A DNA stretch of 64,000 nucleotides from Sporodiniella umbellata (taxonomy: Eukaryota > Mucoromycota > Mucoromycetes > Mucorales > Rhizopodaceae), in the NCBI GenBank assembly GCA_025677835.1, contig JAIXMR010000081.1, positions 1-64,000 of the forward strand. Direction: 5' to 3'. Shown piece after piece: positions 13,501 to 23,875 of the stretch. The notes beneath the pieces are model-generated. The model saw only the letters and a list, made by a program, of their open reading frames with translations, made no database searches and was not told the DNA's origin. Position numbers and translations under genes: made by a program. Within the stretch, counting starts at the first letter, position 1; each line of letters starts with the position of its first letter.

Positions 13501-14913
13501 GGCAAGAACTGTTTGAATTCTTCTAATAAATCAGATGCGCCATTAAACAAATATTGAACATGCTTGTAAACCTATGAACAAAAAAAAAAAAAAAAAAAAA
13601 TAAGCCTTGTGAAACGTTTTAATAGATTCGTTACTTCTTGGATAGGTCTATGGTCTTTTTGATAGGTTTGAAGTATTTCAAGAAACTGTTTATATACTTC
13701 GGGGTCATGAGAAAACCGATTCTAAAAGCACACACGTATATATGAGTTGAATAAAGAAGAGATCCTTGTTTATGTATGCATACCTTGATTCTATTCACAT
13801 AGTTGATGGCATGGTTAAATTCTAGAGGCTCTTCTTCGTCATCCATTACTGAAGAGCTACGACGCACAGGCTGAGGCGGAGCGGCAGGTACAGGTGCAGC
13901 TTGGGGTGGAATAGGCGGAGGAAGTGTGGGAGGTGGATGCTGCTGTTGCTGTTGTTGCACAGGAGGTGCAGGGATGGAGGGTCTATAGGACATAATGCCT
14001 TGAGGCATAGCAGAAGGTAAAGGGGGTGGAGGGGGTGGTGGATGATGGTGATGATGCATATGACTATAAGGATAATAGGGTGGTGGTGGCGGTTGATGGG
14101 GTGGCATCGGCTGCTCTTGGTGATATCTTTTTCCTGTAGTGGTGGTGACTCCGCTTGGTGTTGTGACTGTGATAAGGTCTGGTTCACGAGGATCGGTTGA
14201 GCACTCAATACGATACCCTGGAGGTAAGAAGGTATTAAATCCAGAAATAAGCAACGGATGTCCTTTAAACAATGTTGATACACGCTCAATCACGCCAGGA
14301 GTGTCAATACTGCCAAAGGATTAGCTTCTTTTTTTTTTTTTATGCCTAGAAAAACAAAAACAAAAAGAAATTTCCTTACGCTTGACTCTTAAAGTCCTTC
14401 ATGATATCTAAAAATCGGTTATAGACATCCGGTTGGTCGGAAAACCGAATTTTGACTTGATCAAGGTATGTAAGCGCATCCCTTACGTTGAGTGGTCGAT
14501 AGCCTCCCTGGGGTGAACTGGGCGGAACGTTGGCGGGTACACTCGGACGACGTTCAAAAGGTGGTGTAGACGTACGTGAAGGAATAGGTGGCTGTGGCGG
14601 TGGCGGAAGAACTGTAGGTGAGGCCAAAGCACTGGGTGGTGGCAAGCTGTTGTTGTTTGTGTGGTAAGTAGATGGTGAGGAGCTACGAGGTGAAAGAATA
14701 GAAGGAAGTTCCGTAACTCTGGGCAGAGCATTGCCAAGTGCTAAATTAGGTGGTGGCGGCAGATGATGCGCATACGGAGAGATTACAGGAGCAGACTTAG
14801 CTTGTGGATTGGAGGGAGAACCACTAAAACACGCTCAGCATTTGCGGTCATTTGTTTTTATTTTATTTTATTTTTTACCGTATATTTGGAGGCGGCTGAA
14901 TAGGTGAAGACAT
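10586..14913 (-). CDS. SIN3: SIN3-family transcriptional corepressor
   Basis: Twelve exons on the minus strand: 14879-14913, 14380-14823, 13784-14309, 13635-13721, 13401-13571, 12511-13326, 11762-12451, 11589-11712, 11363-11532, 11119-11277, 10902-11068, 10586-10847. They sum to 1216 residues with every phase consistent. A proline-rich N-terminus precedes PAH1 ([19 protein letters not shown], then [13 protein letters not shown] across the second intron), a His/Pro/Gln-rich linker, PAH2 ([12 protein letters not shown], then [12 protein letters not shown]), PAH3 ([16 protein letters not shown]) and the histone-deacetylase interaction region ([24 protein letters not shown]). An acidic stretch ([14 protein letters not shown]) and the Sin3 C-terminal domain ([25 protein letters not shown]) follow. 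Sin3 scaffolds Rpd3-type deacetylase complexes in the nucleus. Two introns, 13327-13400 and 11069-11118, need GC donors (GCAAGT) to keep the frame. The protein is somewhat shorter than many ascomycete Sin3 proteins. Confidence 0.95.
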
Positions 14914-15014
14914 ATATGTATATATATTAAGAGTAAACAAGGATTAGGCCAAAAACAAAAATAAAAAAAAAAGCAGAGAAGGGAAAAAAAGGACGGAGTG
15001 TGCTTCCAAAAAAA

Positions 15015-15041
15015 GAGAAAGAGAGAGAGAGAGAGAGAGAA
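15015..15041. repeat. (GA)n microsatellite
   Basis: Uninterrupted GA dinucleotides for most of the interval, upstream of the SIN3 start codon. Confidence 0.85.
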
Positions 15042-18000
15042 ACAAAGACAGGAAGTGTTCTACACTCCGTAATTAGACCGTCACATTGTGATTTGGGTTC
15101 TATTCCTTTCCACATGCCGTGTTGCAAATGAAACTTTTCTTTCATTATTCTAAAAGCTAATTGTTTCAAAAACAAATGAAGTAGAAATAGCTGATTAAGC
15201 ATACGCCAAAAAATTAGAACTATAATTGCTCAGGAATCATTCCCAAAACTTGATCAACAGAGGAAGAAGAACAAAACATGTTGAAATATAAGGACGATCT
15301 TTAAAAAGCAAAGGACCGGCCCTAGTGATCAAAGGTCTTGTTCTTTTTTTTTTTATGTAGAAAGCTCTACTTGTCTTTGTTTTCAGTCATTACCTTTTTC
15401 TACTTTAAGCTGCGTAAGTTAATTGCTGCCAAAAAAAAATGCTATTCTCGATTATTTACGCGTACAGATCTTTTTGTTCAACGCAGCTCTTACCTTTGCC
15501 CTTTCTTTTAAAGTAAAAACCGTTGATGATAAGTCTAAGAAACGTATTGAACATCTTGTCTGTTTTTTTTTTCTCACTACAAACTACATAAAAAGTCAGA
15601 ACTTGAGAAGAATGGAATCCCTTTTGGAACAAGCGATAAAAAAGCCATACTGCTTTATACGCTTATAAACAACTGTCTGGAGGATGTTTTCAACGAAAAA
15701 CAAAGAGGGGGTTTTTTTTTTGATGCTCTGAAATTTTAAAGGATACAATACATCTTTAGGCACTTGTGAAAAATAAGAACCTCCCTTGCTTTTGTTAGGG
15801 AAGCTTATCGGCTACTTTTACAACTTTTATAGTGGTTCAAAAGTTGAGTCACTACAATAAAGCTTTTTTTTTAGAGGCATAGATCTATCTATGGGCAATA
15901 CAAAGCACACATATGCTTGGTAATATTCATTTGTGGTGTTGCAATTGGCTTTTATCAATCGGTTTATGAACTAGATTTATTTATTATTGCGCTATGTCTT
16001 CAGCTTAGAGTTCGTCACCTATGCATCGTTTTATCGAAAATCCAGCTAATTTCATGGATAGATGTTAAAAAAGATCTAATGCGACAATCGAATAGACAGA
16101 TTTTCTTTAGTCAAGTTTTTTTTTGAATATACAAAAAACCCACTTTTGTAAATTACTTTGTTTTGATATGTCGTCTTTTTTTAAAAAAAAAAAAATTAGA
16201 ATAAACACGAAACACTGTTCTACAACTGAACCGATAAACAGATGTGTAAATGAACATTTTTCGGAGTGAGTGTAGACCTTATAATAATATCCGCTTTTGG
16301 GTCTATCAAACCAAAAAAAAAAAAAAAAAAAAAACTTTCTGATTTTAAGGCAGGCATTTTGAGCTTCTTTTTGTTAAATGATTTGATTTTTTCTTTCGAT
16401 ACCTAAAAATTGTTGTGCTGGCTATTTCCAAGTTTTTTTATCTTTTTTTTCTTTTTTTTGGTGAAATTACAAGGATTGTTCTAGTCGTTCTTTTTAGGTT
16501 CATTTTCTATTACTCATCTAAACGTGGATTGCTATGGATCCATTACAAACCCAAATGTTGGTAACAAACTCGAAAGCTGAATCTGACACACCCTAAATTC
16601 CTGGACCAATAACGATTCTTTCGGGGAGTCGTTTTTCCTTTTGGTCTATTTTTTCTTTTTTTGGTCATAAAATAAAAAATGAGACGACGATCGCTGTTCT
16701 AAACCACCATCACGCCTCTTTTCTCGTTTTTGGTCATTTTCGTATTTGTTATCTAACCTTTTTGGAGTCAAAAGAAGAGGAAGGGAATAGAAAGATGAAT
16801 AATAAATCCATTCTGTTTGCTAATCAGCCAAAAAAAAAAAAAAAGGAGGCTTTCTGTTGAGTTCAACAACCGTTTTGTTATTGTTTTACGCACAGACAAA
16901 AGAATGGCTGTTTTATCACACGATCTAAAAACCGTCAAGATATCATGTTGCTGCTATGGTCCGGACACCCGCTAAACAGAGAAAGTGATGAAAAGTATAG
17001 TCGAGAACATGCTTGATTAATTTCATATGAAAAAGAAAGAATGGCTGATCACCTCAAGTGCTACTTTGTGCGACCAAAAACTGACGTCGAAATAAAAAGA
17101 GATTTGTCTATTTATGGGTTAAAAAGATAACAAAGGACCTGTTTGTGCACTTGATTTTGTAAGAAAGAAAGTCGGGCCAAGAAGCTGCCACGTTGACATT
17201 GCTTAAACGATTTTCCCTCTTAGCATTGAACTCTGGTTATAGAAAATAAAAGCTGATTTTTCTTTTGGCTCCAATTGTTTGTTAACGTAATCAGGAAATA
17301 AGCTCTTTCTAGTTTTGGTTTCCACGTAATCCCAGGTTGGCTTATTAAGCGTTACTGACTCTCCATTTTATTTTTTCAGCCCCATTTCAGTTCTCGATTC
17401 TGTTCAATTTCTCTTTTGACGCCTTCTTGTTTTGTTTCATAAAACGCCTTTCTCTGTTTTAATAGAAAATCGATACGAGTACTATTTTAAGCATGTTTTA
17501 CGATTTGGCGTATTTTATTTCCATTTTTAAATGTCGACTGCGAGTGCCACCAAGAGCTTTTTTTTTTTTTTTTAAGTAAAGAACAAGATTGCATCATGGT
17601 ACGCTTTACGTATCTCGAGCGTTTCTTATTATCCATTCACTACAGTTGTAAGAAAGGGTATTACAAAAAGGAGCCACCAACAAAAGGGGTGTTTTTCAAA
17701 GATCTTTGTTTTTAGAACATGCGCTAAAAAAATTTAGTATGAACCCGATAAATGTACCTCCTGCACTCTCATCAGCCTACTTGTTCCGAGCATAAAAACA
17801 GATCCTTGGCTTATCGAATGATGTATCATTGTCATAGCAACGTGACGGACATTGAATAATCTTCTTTTACTGCCCCTTTTCAACTCCGCTATCCTTGTTG
17901 CGAACCTTTTTTTTTTTTTTTTGATCAATTTCTCAAAAGGCAAGAAAGCATTCTATAAGATTCAAAGGTTTTTTTCAAAGAATAAAACGAGAATTTTTTT

Positions 18001-18512
18001 TTTGATTTGTAGATGCAAAGCTAGAATAAAGAGCTTCTGGGGAACTTTATTTTTCATTAACAAATAATGAGGATTACCCAAAGAAAGGGGAAAATATAAC
18101 AAAATAGGGCGGAGGGAATCGGAGAGCAGACCCTATTTGAGATTCTGATTATTTTGTCATTTTCATGATACAGAATGTAACTGTTTTTTTTTTTTTTGGG
18201 TCCAAGAACTTTTGATCTGTCTAGACACTATGTCAGTTCAAAGAGAGTCTTCTTTGTGTTTGCTCAGATTGTTTGATAGAGAATCAAACTGAGTAAGGAT
18301 CGCCTACAATTTCAACAACAGACTATTAGAGTCAATACAAAACAATAACCAAAGGTCTTGGTTGTTTTATTCAACACGATCGTCATCGGCAGCTTACTAA
18401 ATTAAGAAAGAACAGACGATTCGAGAGCATCTTTCAAGGGATTCTCGCGTAATGAGCCATATTTTTTTTTTTTTTGGCTGTCTAAAATCATGTTTTTTTT
18501 TTATATAGATGT

Positions 18513-18541
18513 GCACACACACACATATACACACACACACG
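18513..18541. repeat. (CA)n microsatellite
   Basis: CA dinucleotides with one TA interruption, about 260 bp upstream of the secreted protein start at 18803. Confidence 0.8.
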
Positions 18542-18802
18542 TTCCTCTCGTGCAAAAATAGAAAAAGGAGAAGGTAACACAAGACGCATACAAGCAAGCT
18601 TTTATTGGTTTGGGCCAAAAAAAGGGCACTCTAAAAAAAATTTTTTTTTTTTTTTTTTTTTGGATTTTATATTTGTACACCACACACCTGTTTTGATTTT
18701 TCATATAAATAGCGATTGGGATATGAATTTCTTTTACTTTTTTTTTTTTATTATTATTATTAAAAACCAAATTTCAATTTCTTTTTAAAGTATAATTTAA
18801 CA

Positions 18803-19508
18803 ATGAAGTTCACTATTGCTGCTATTTTGTCTGCTGCTCTTTCTGCTGTTTGTGCTCAAACCGCTGCTGCTCCTGCCACTGCTGGTGTAGCTGTCAACCT
18901 TCCTGGTCATGGTGTAAGTACTAGAAAAAAAAAAAAGATTTTGGAGACTTATTCTGATGATAGAGCGTTATCCAAGCCGGTCAACCCTTTACTATCACTT
19001 GGTAAGCCTATTGGCGTGATTAACCCAACCTTTTTCTGACCATTCTACTAGGACTGTCACCGATCCCGCTGTTACTGCCATTGACTCAATTGCCTTATTG
19101 GCCGGTTCTTCTAGCAACTTGGAGACTCGCAACCCCAACATCCTTTCTGCTGCCATTGCCACCACACCCTCTCAATATGTTTGGAACGTACCTGCCAATG
19201 TTGAAACCGGACCTTCTTATGTTCTTGCCTTCAAGAATCCTGCTGGCCAAACCACCTACTCTACTTACTTTACCATTGTAGGTGCTGCACCCGGTACCAA
19301 CGGTGCTGTCACCTCTGCCTCTATTGCTGTTACCAGCGGTGCCCCTGCCGCTTCTGGATCTACTATCCCTGCCGGTAACACTGTTGGTGGTGCTGTTGCC
19401 TCTGCTTCTATCTCTGTCACGGGTGGTAACAACCATACCAGTGGTGCTGCTCGTCTTACTGTTGGCGTCATGAGCGTTGCTGGTGTTGCCATTGCTCTCT
19501 TGATCTAA
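18803..19508 (+). CDS. Kre9/KNH-like secreted cell-surface protein, probably GPI-anchored
   Basis: Exons 18803-18913, 18964-19001 and 19052-19508 give 201 residues. Residues 1-18 are a clear signal peptide (MKFTIAAILSAALSAVCA). The small middle exon joins to give SVIQAGQPFTITW followed by TVTDPAVTAIDSIALL, the typical first strands of the Ig-like Kre9/KNH N-terminal domain; YVWNVPANVETGPSYVLAF and YSTYFTIVG complete it. The C-terminal third is rich in Ala, Ser, Thr and Gly, as in O-mannosylated wall proteins. The very end is hydrophobic (VGVMSVAGVAIALLI), as expected for GPI attachment. Yeast Kre9 and Knh1 act in beta-1,6-glucan assembly; in mucoralean fungi the exact role of these small proteins is unknown to me. 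A smaller paralog lies at 23323-23835, on the other side of the bestrophin gene. Confidence 0.88.
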
Positions 19509-21184
19509 GCGTTGCTTTTCTTGTACCATATCCAAACAAACATCCCCCTTTACTACCATACTACTATTACTATTACTATTCTCACTTTTCTAGAAAATCA
19601 AACCAAAAAAAAATCTCAATAAAAACTGCACCTATTTTATTTATTGATTGTTGTCTCACCCGTTCTCAATGTCGTACAACCTACAGCTTGAGAGATGCTT
19701 GTTCTAAACCAGCCAATGCACGTGTTTTATTGCTTTTCTTTTCCACAAAATAAAAATCGATGGGTGAAACCTGTTTTCAGGGAGTATCTCTCAGGTCTGA
19801 ACCAAGTCCACTCGTTGTGGAATTCCAAATAATCTTGGTGGCTATTGATTGACAGCTCATATTCGAAAATAAAGTTTGATTGGCTTTGATTTCCAGCCAG
19901 TCAAGGGCTCTAAAAACAGTCGTTTCACAAAATAGATATCCAAAAAAAAAAAAAATTTTTTAAGTCTTATTTGTGTCTCAGTTGAGAAAAAAAGTATAAA
20001 AAAGAGAATAAAACTGCTTTTATTTTTTTTTTTTTTTTTCTTTACACCTGCTACCGCCGTTCTTTTAAACCCTTCTATGGGCTAAAAGCGGTTCTTTTTT
20101 AATAGACAAAAGAACAGGGAAAATAAAACTAGAGCCAAATTAATCACCAACAATGATTATCAGTTCATTGAAGGCTTCATGCTTTGGCTAAACGTAATTT
20201 TTTTTTATTTTTTACGCTTATAAAAACTTAAACATCTAAATGAAAAACAAAAAAAAAAAAAAGCGCTAGGCATTGTGTGCCAAAGAGGGGTTTCTCTCTG
20301 CCCTTGAGTAGCTACAACAAAAAGCGATGCACCTTTACTTTAGAGCATAACAGAAACTTCAGAGCTCAAAAAAGAGGTTACCTGACGATGTCTTTGAATA
20401 CCCCCGAGAAATATTTTTTTTCTTTCTTGGGTAATTTAAAACAGAGCTTAGCACTAGTGGACGGTTTTGTGACAGTTTTTGACTCGGTATCAATTATTTT
20501 TTGTTATCCGGGCATCAACAGCCAAAGACGTATCCCCCACATACTTTACCAGGTACAGACGACAGAAGCTGTCAAGGTAGAGATTACTCCAGTCCTTTGC
20601 AAAAGTTTAAAGCATTGTATTCGATATTAGGGTGACAAAGGCCCCGATCTTTTATATAACACAGAAAAAAACGGTTGGGATTCATTTAAACTGCTTTAAA
20701 ATCCTATAACTCACGCTTTAATGGGGATCCCTTCATACTTTGAAAAAAAAAAAAAATAGACTGGATCTGGTTTTTCTCAAAACTACTATACTAGGATTAG
20801 GTTCAAGGAGACGTGTTTATGTTTACCTCATATAAGGTTTTCATGCATATGAATGGAGTGGCTATTCCAAGACGGTTAGTCACTCCCCCTTTTTTTTTTT
20901 TTAGGCCATTCACTGTATTTGTTTCCCTCAAAGGGACGATTTGTATCCTTTGAACAGTCTTTGCCTTTTTTTTTTTTTTAGCAGATCCTACGACGGCTGC
21001 AATTCAACCTGCGGCAGATATTGCCGTTGTGCCTGTCAAGGTACACAAAACGGTTTGTTTTATAAATACGCGCCAATGAAGTCATTTCAATTTTTATAAA
21101 AAATTATTTTCCATTCATTTAAAGCTGTCTACGCTTTTTTGGCTTCTTTTCTTTTTTTTTTTCTAAAAAAAAAGGCTGTTTTCA
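19509..21184. other. Spacer between the secreted protein and bestrophin genes
   Basis: There is no convincing gene. A 117-codon open frame at 20277-20630 lacks a plausible start and family features and is taken as chance. An exon-like, GC-richer island at 20982-21044 is bounded by a T-tract plus AG and by GT (see findings). An inverted repeat pairs 21074-21086 with 21184-21196. The left part should hold the 3' end of the secreted protein gene, the right part the bestrophin promoter. Confidence 0.5.
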
Positions 21185-23105
21185 ATGACTTCATTGAACT
21201 CACATACCACAGAAGGTAGATAGTTTTATTAAAATAGTTGACGCGCCTCTCATAATTTTTTTTTTTTTTTATAAAAAAAAAGGCTATTCTTATTTGAAGA
21301 AACCTACCCTATTAGGCGACTTTTCGTTTTATGTTCGACGTCAATGTGTCTGGCCTGATGTTTTGAGATGGAAAGGCTCAGTAAGGCCTACTGTTAAAGT
21401 GAAATAGTAGGAAGCATTGACAATTTGTGTTTCTTGAATAGGTCTTTTTACCTACTTTGCCACCTATGGTGATTATGACAGCTCTTTCTTGTGCAGTATG
21501 CTTTGCTCATATTAATTATGAGATCATTATCAGTATCCCAGTCTCTGTTTGTAAGTAGTTTTTCACCAAAAAAAAAAAAAAAAAAAAAAAAAGCAGGGGA
21601 GAAAGAGCTATCTTCTCACATACTCTCTCTTTTGTCTATAGTAGGAACAGTATCTGTAGCCTTAGGTCTTTTGTTAGCTTTTCGTGTAAATACAGCCTAC
21701 GATCGCTATTGGGAAGGTCGCAAGTTGGTACAGACAGTGATGGGGACCATTCGAAACTTGGCTCGACAGATTTGGATCAATGTACCTGAAGAGACTGAGG
21801 ATGACCATCGAGAAAAGATGCGATGTATTAAACTCCTGTTGGCTTTTTTTGTCGCTACCAAACATCATCTTCGACAAGAATACGGTATCAACTACCCAGA
21901 TTGTAAGTAAGAATCCACCGTGCTTTATTCTTAACTGACCCCCCTATCTCTAGTGGAAAGACTCTTACCACCCAAATGGGAGCCTGCGAGTACCAAGGAT
22001 TTCCAGACAAAGAAGAACGCCCCTAGCAAGACAACTACGAATCTACGTCAAAGCGTGCCTTTTGACGTTCAACGGGATGCCCCCTCTCGTCGAACAAACA
22101 TTGACCTGATGTCAAAGAAGCCTGCGATCAGTCTTTGTACCAGCAACTTTATCAAGCCTAAATCCAACGGAGAATATATGGAAGCGGACGACCCCACAGA
22201 CATTGCCAACATCCGACGCTCGTTGATCCGTCAAGAGTTCCCTTATTCCGACCTGAACGAATACTCCTCATTACATATGGTAGAAGAACATCATCACCGG
22301 TCTATCTCACCCCACGAGGAAACGAGTCCGAGTGAGACCACGCATCTCCTGGATGAATCGACGCATACCCCACCTACTGAAGCGGTCCATGACGACGTAG
22401 CTCAGACCCACCGTCCAACATATCAGACAACTGAGACCAGTCTGATCAATCGCTTCAAACGCCAACATCTCAAGAGTATCAGACGGCATCTGGACCACTC
22501 CAAATTCACTAGCCCTGAAGATCTGCCCTATCTAGGCGATTCCGATATCTCCTTGCCACTTGAAATCCTTTTCCGTATTGCACTCTACGTCAATCAAGCC
22601 AAGGCACAAGGCAAGATCGAATCTTCTCTTGTTTCAGTCACTACCAATTCGTTAGATACCTTGGTGAATTCGCTCACTGCTTTTGAACGTATTGTGCATA
22701 CTCCTATACCAAAAGCCTATAACATTCATCTGTAATTACTATCCCTAGCCGTCCTTCTTCTCACACTCTCTTTATCTGTAGCAAACAAGCTGTCATGCTC
22801 TATATTTTCTTCTTGCCTTTTGCTCTTGTGGATACCTTGGGTTGGCTTGTAGCACCTGTTGTCACGCTGGTCACCTTTACTCTCTTTGGTATTGAAGCCA
22901 TTGGTGCTGAAATTGAAAACCCATGTAAGTCGACCGCTTGTCTCTCTTGAGTATTCACCCTTTTCTTTTTTATACACATATAGTCGGTTACGACGACAAC
23001 GATCTACCTTTGAACCGATACTGTCAAGAGCTTACAAGAGAAGTCGAATATATCATTTACCATATTCCTACCCAGTCAACGAGCATTCTTTTGGACGGTT
23101 ACTAA
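21185..23105 (+). CDS. Bestrophin-family (UPF0187) anion channel with large cytosolic insertion
   Basis: Seven exons (21185-21215, 21283-21380, 21442-21550, 21642-21902, 21954-22731, 22782-22924, 22984-23105) make 513 residues, all phases consistent. The N-terminal segment SYLKKPTLLGDFSFYVRRQC leads into a first membrane helix (LPPMVIMTALSCAVCFAH). Then come GTVSVALGLLLAFRVN and the family motif NTAYDRYWEGRKL. The C-terminal half has YIFFLPFALVDTLGWLVAPV, TFTLFGIEAIGAEIENPFG and the acidic DDNDLPLNRYC that follows the last helix in bestrophins. Between the two membrane parts lies a roughly 190-residue hydrophilic insertion (about residues 175-365), rich in Ser, Thr and charged residues, typical of fungal members. 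The expected function is an anion (chloride or bicarbonate) channel; substrate and membrane are not shown by the sequence. The start is the first ATG in frame, but an in-frame upstream exon is possible. Confidence 0.9.
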
Positions 23106-23322
23106 CCTATTTCTGTAAAACTCGCAGAAAAAAAAAATAAACTCCCCTCCCCAATTTACTGTTTATAGAAAACTTTTTTTCTATTAAAAATAACTTGGTT
23201 TGAAAGACAGAAGAAAATAAAAAATCTTTTTTTAGCTATAATAATATCTTTCAATATACCTTTTCTTTCTTGTTTTTTTTTTTACTATTATTATTATTAT
23301 TTTCTCGTACAAAGCAACAAGG

Positions 23323-23835
23323 ATGATATTTAAACCCTTTACACTCTTTTGTACCCTACTTTTTCAATGGCTGATAACCATGACTATGGCCCAATCTTCT
23401 TTTAATGCTGGCGTGGCTTTTACTCACCCTGTTTATGGTGTAAGTGTTCCTTACCCTTTTTTTTTTTTTTAAAAAAAAAAAAAAAGTATCTGACTTATTT
23501 CTTTACAGGACACAGTCACTCGCGGTTCGACTTACACATTGACTTGGATGTTATTGGATAAGTCAGCTACCACCATTGAAAGTATCGGTCTATGGAAAGG
23601 AAACGCTGCTTATTTGACACCTGTGATCTTGGATATCTTACCCAATGGCTCTATCCCTGTTCATCCTCCGTTCTATCAATGGAAAGTACCTACTTCTTTA
23701 ACCCCAGATGATTGTAAGTTTCTTTTCAGAAAAAAAAAAACCCCCCATCAAACTCATGATTCTTCTCTAGACGTTTTGACTGTTGTAGGCAACAATAGCT
23801 TCACATCCTATTCTTCCACTTTTAAAATCCAATAA
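23323..23835 (+). CDS. Small secreted Kre9/KNH-like domain protein
   Basis: Exons 23323-23439, 23509-23713 and 23771-23835 give 128 residues. The N-terminus (MIFKPFTLFCTLLFQWLIT, then MTMAQ) is a signal peptide. The mature part is a single Ig-like Kre9/KN​H domain: GVAFTHPVYG, DTVTRGSTYTLTWMLL, IESIGLWKGN, FYQWKVPTSLTPDD and YVLTVVGNNS. Intron 1 sits at the same place, after the conserved Gly, as in the paralog at 18803-19508, which supports common descent. Unlike that paralog it has neither a Ser/Thr-rich tail nor a C-terminal hydrophobic GPI signal, so it should be freely secreted. A role in the cell wall is inferred only from the family. Confidence 0.85.
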
Positions 23836-23875
23836 CAATAATTATAAACGAAAAGACTCTGTACATTTATTGTAT

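Larger units (their letters stand above)
14914..18802. other. 3.9-kb spacer without a recognisable gene, between divergent SIN3 and a cell-wall protein gene
   Basis: No exon set with protein-like sequence could be built on either strand; short open frames such as those near 15423-15668 and 17852-18067 are AT-rich and resemble nothing. The region holds a (GA)n run at 15015-15041, a (CA)n run at 18513-18541, many poly-T/poly-A tracts, and a nested inverted repeat at 16604-16646. It must contain the SIN3 promoter on the left and the promoter of the secreted protein at 18803 on the right. A non-coding RNA cannot be excluded. Confidence 0.5.

Noticed and set aside
15423..15668. 81-codon open frame in the gene-free region
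   Set aside because: Composition follows the AT-rich background, with homopolymer-derived Phe and Lys runs and no recognisable motif.
20277..20630. 117-codon open frame between the secreted protein and bestrophin genes
   Set aside because: There is no ATG at its start, no family features, AT-driven composition and no splice signals.
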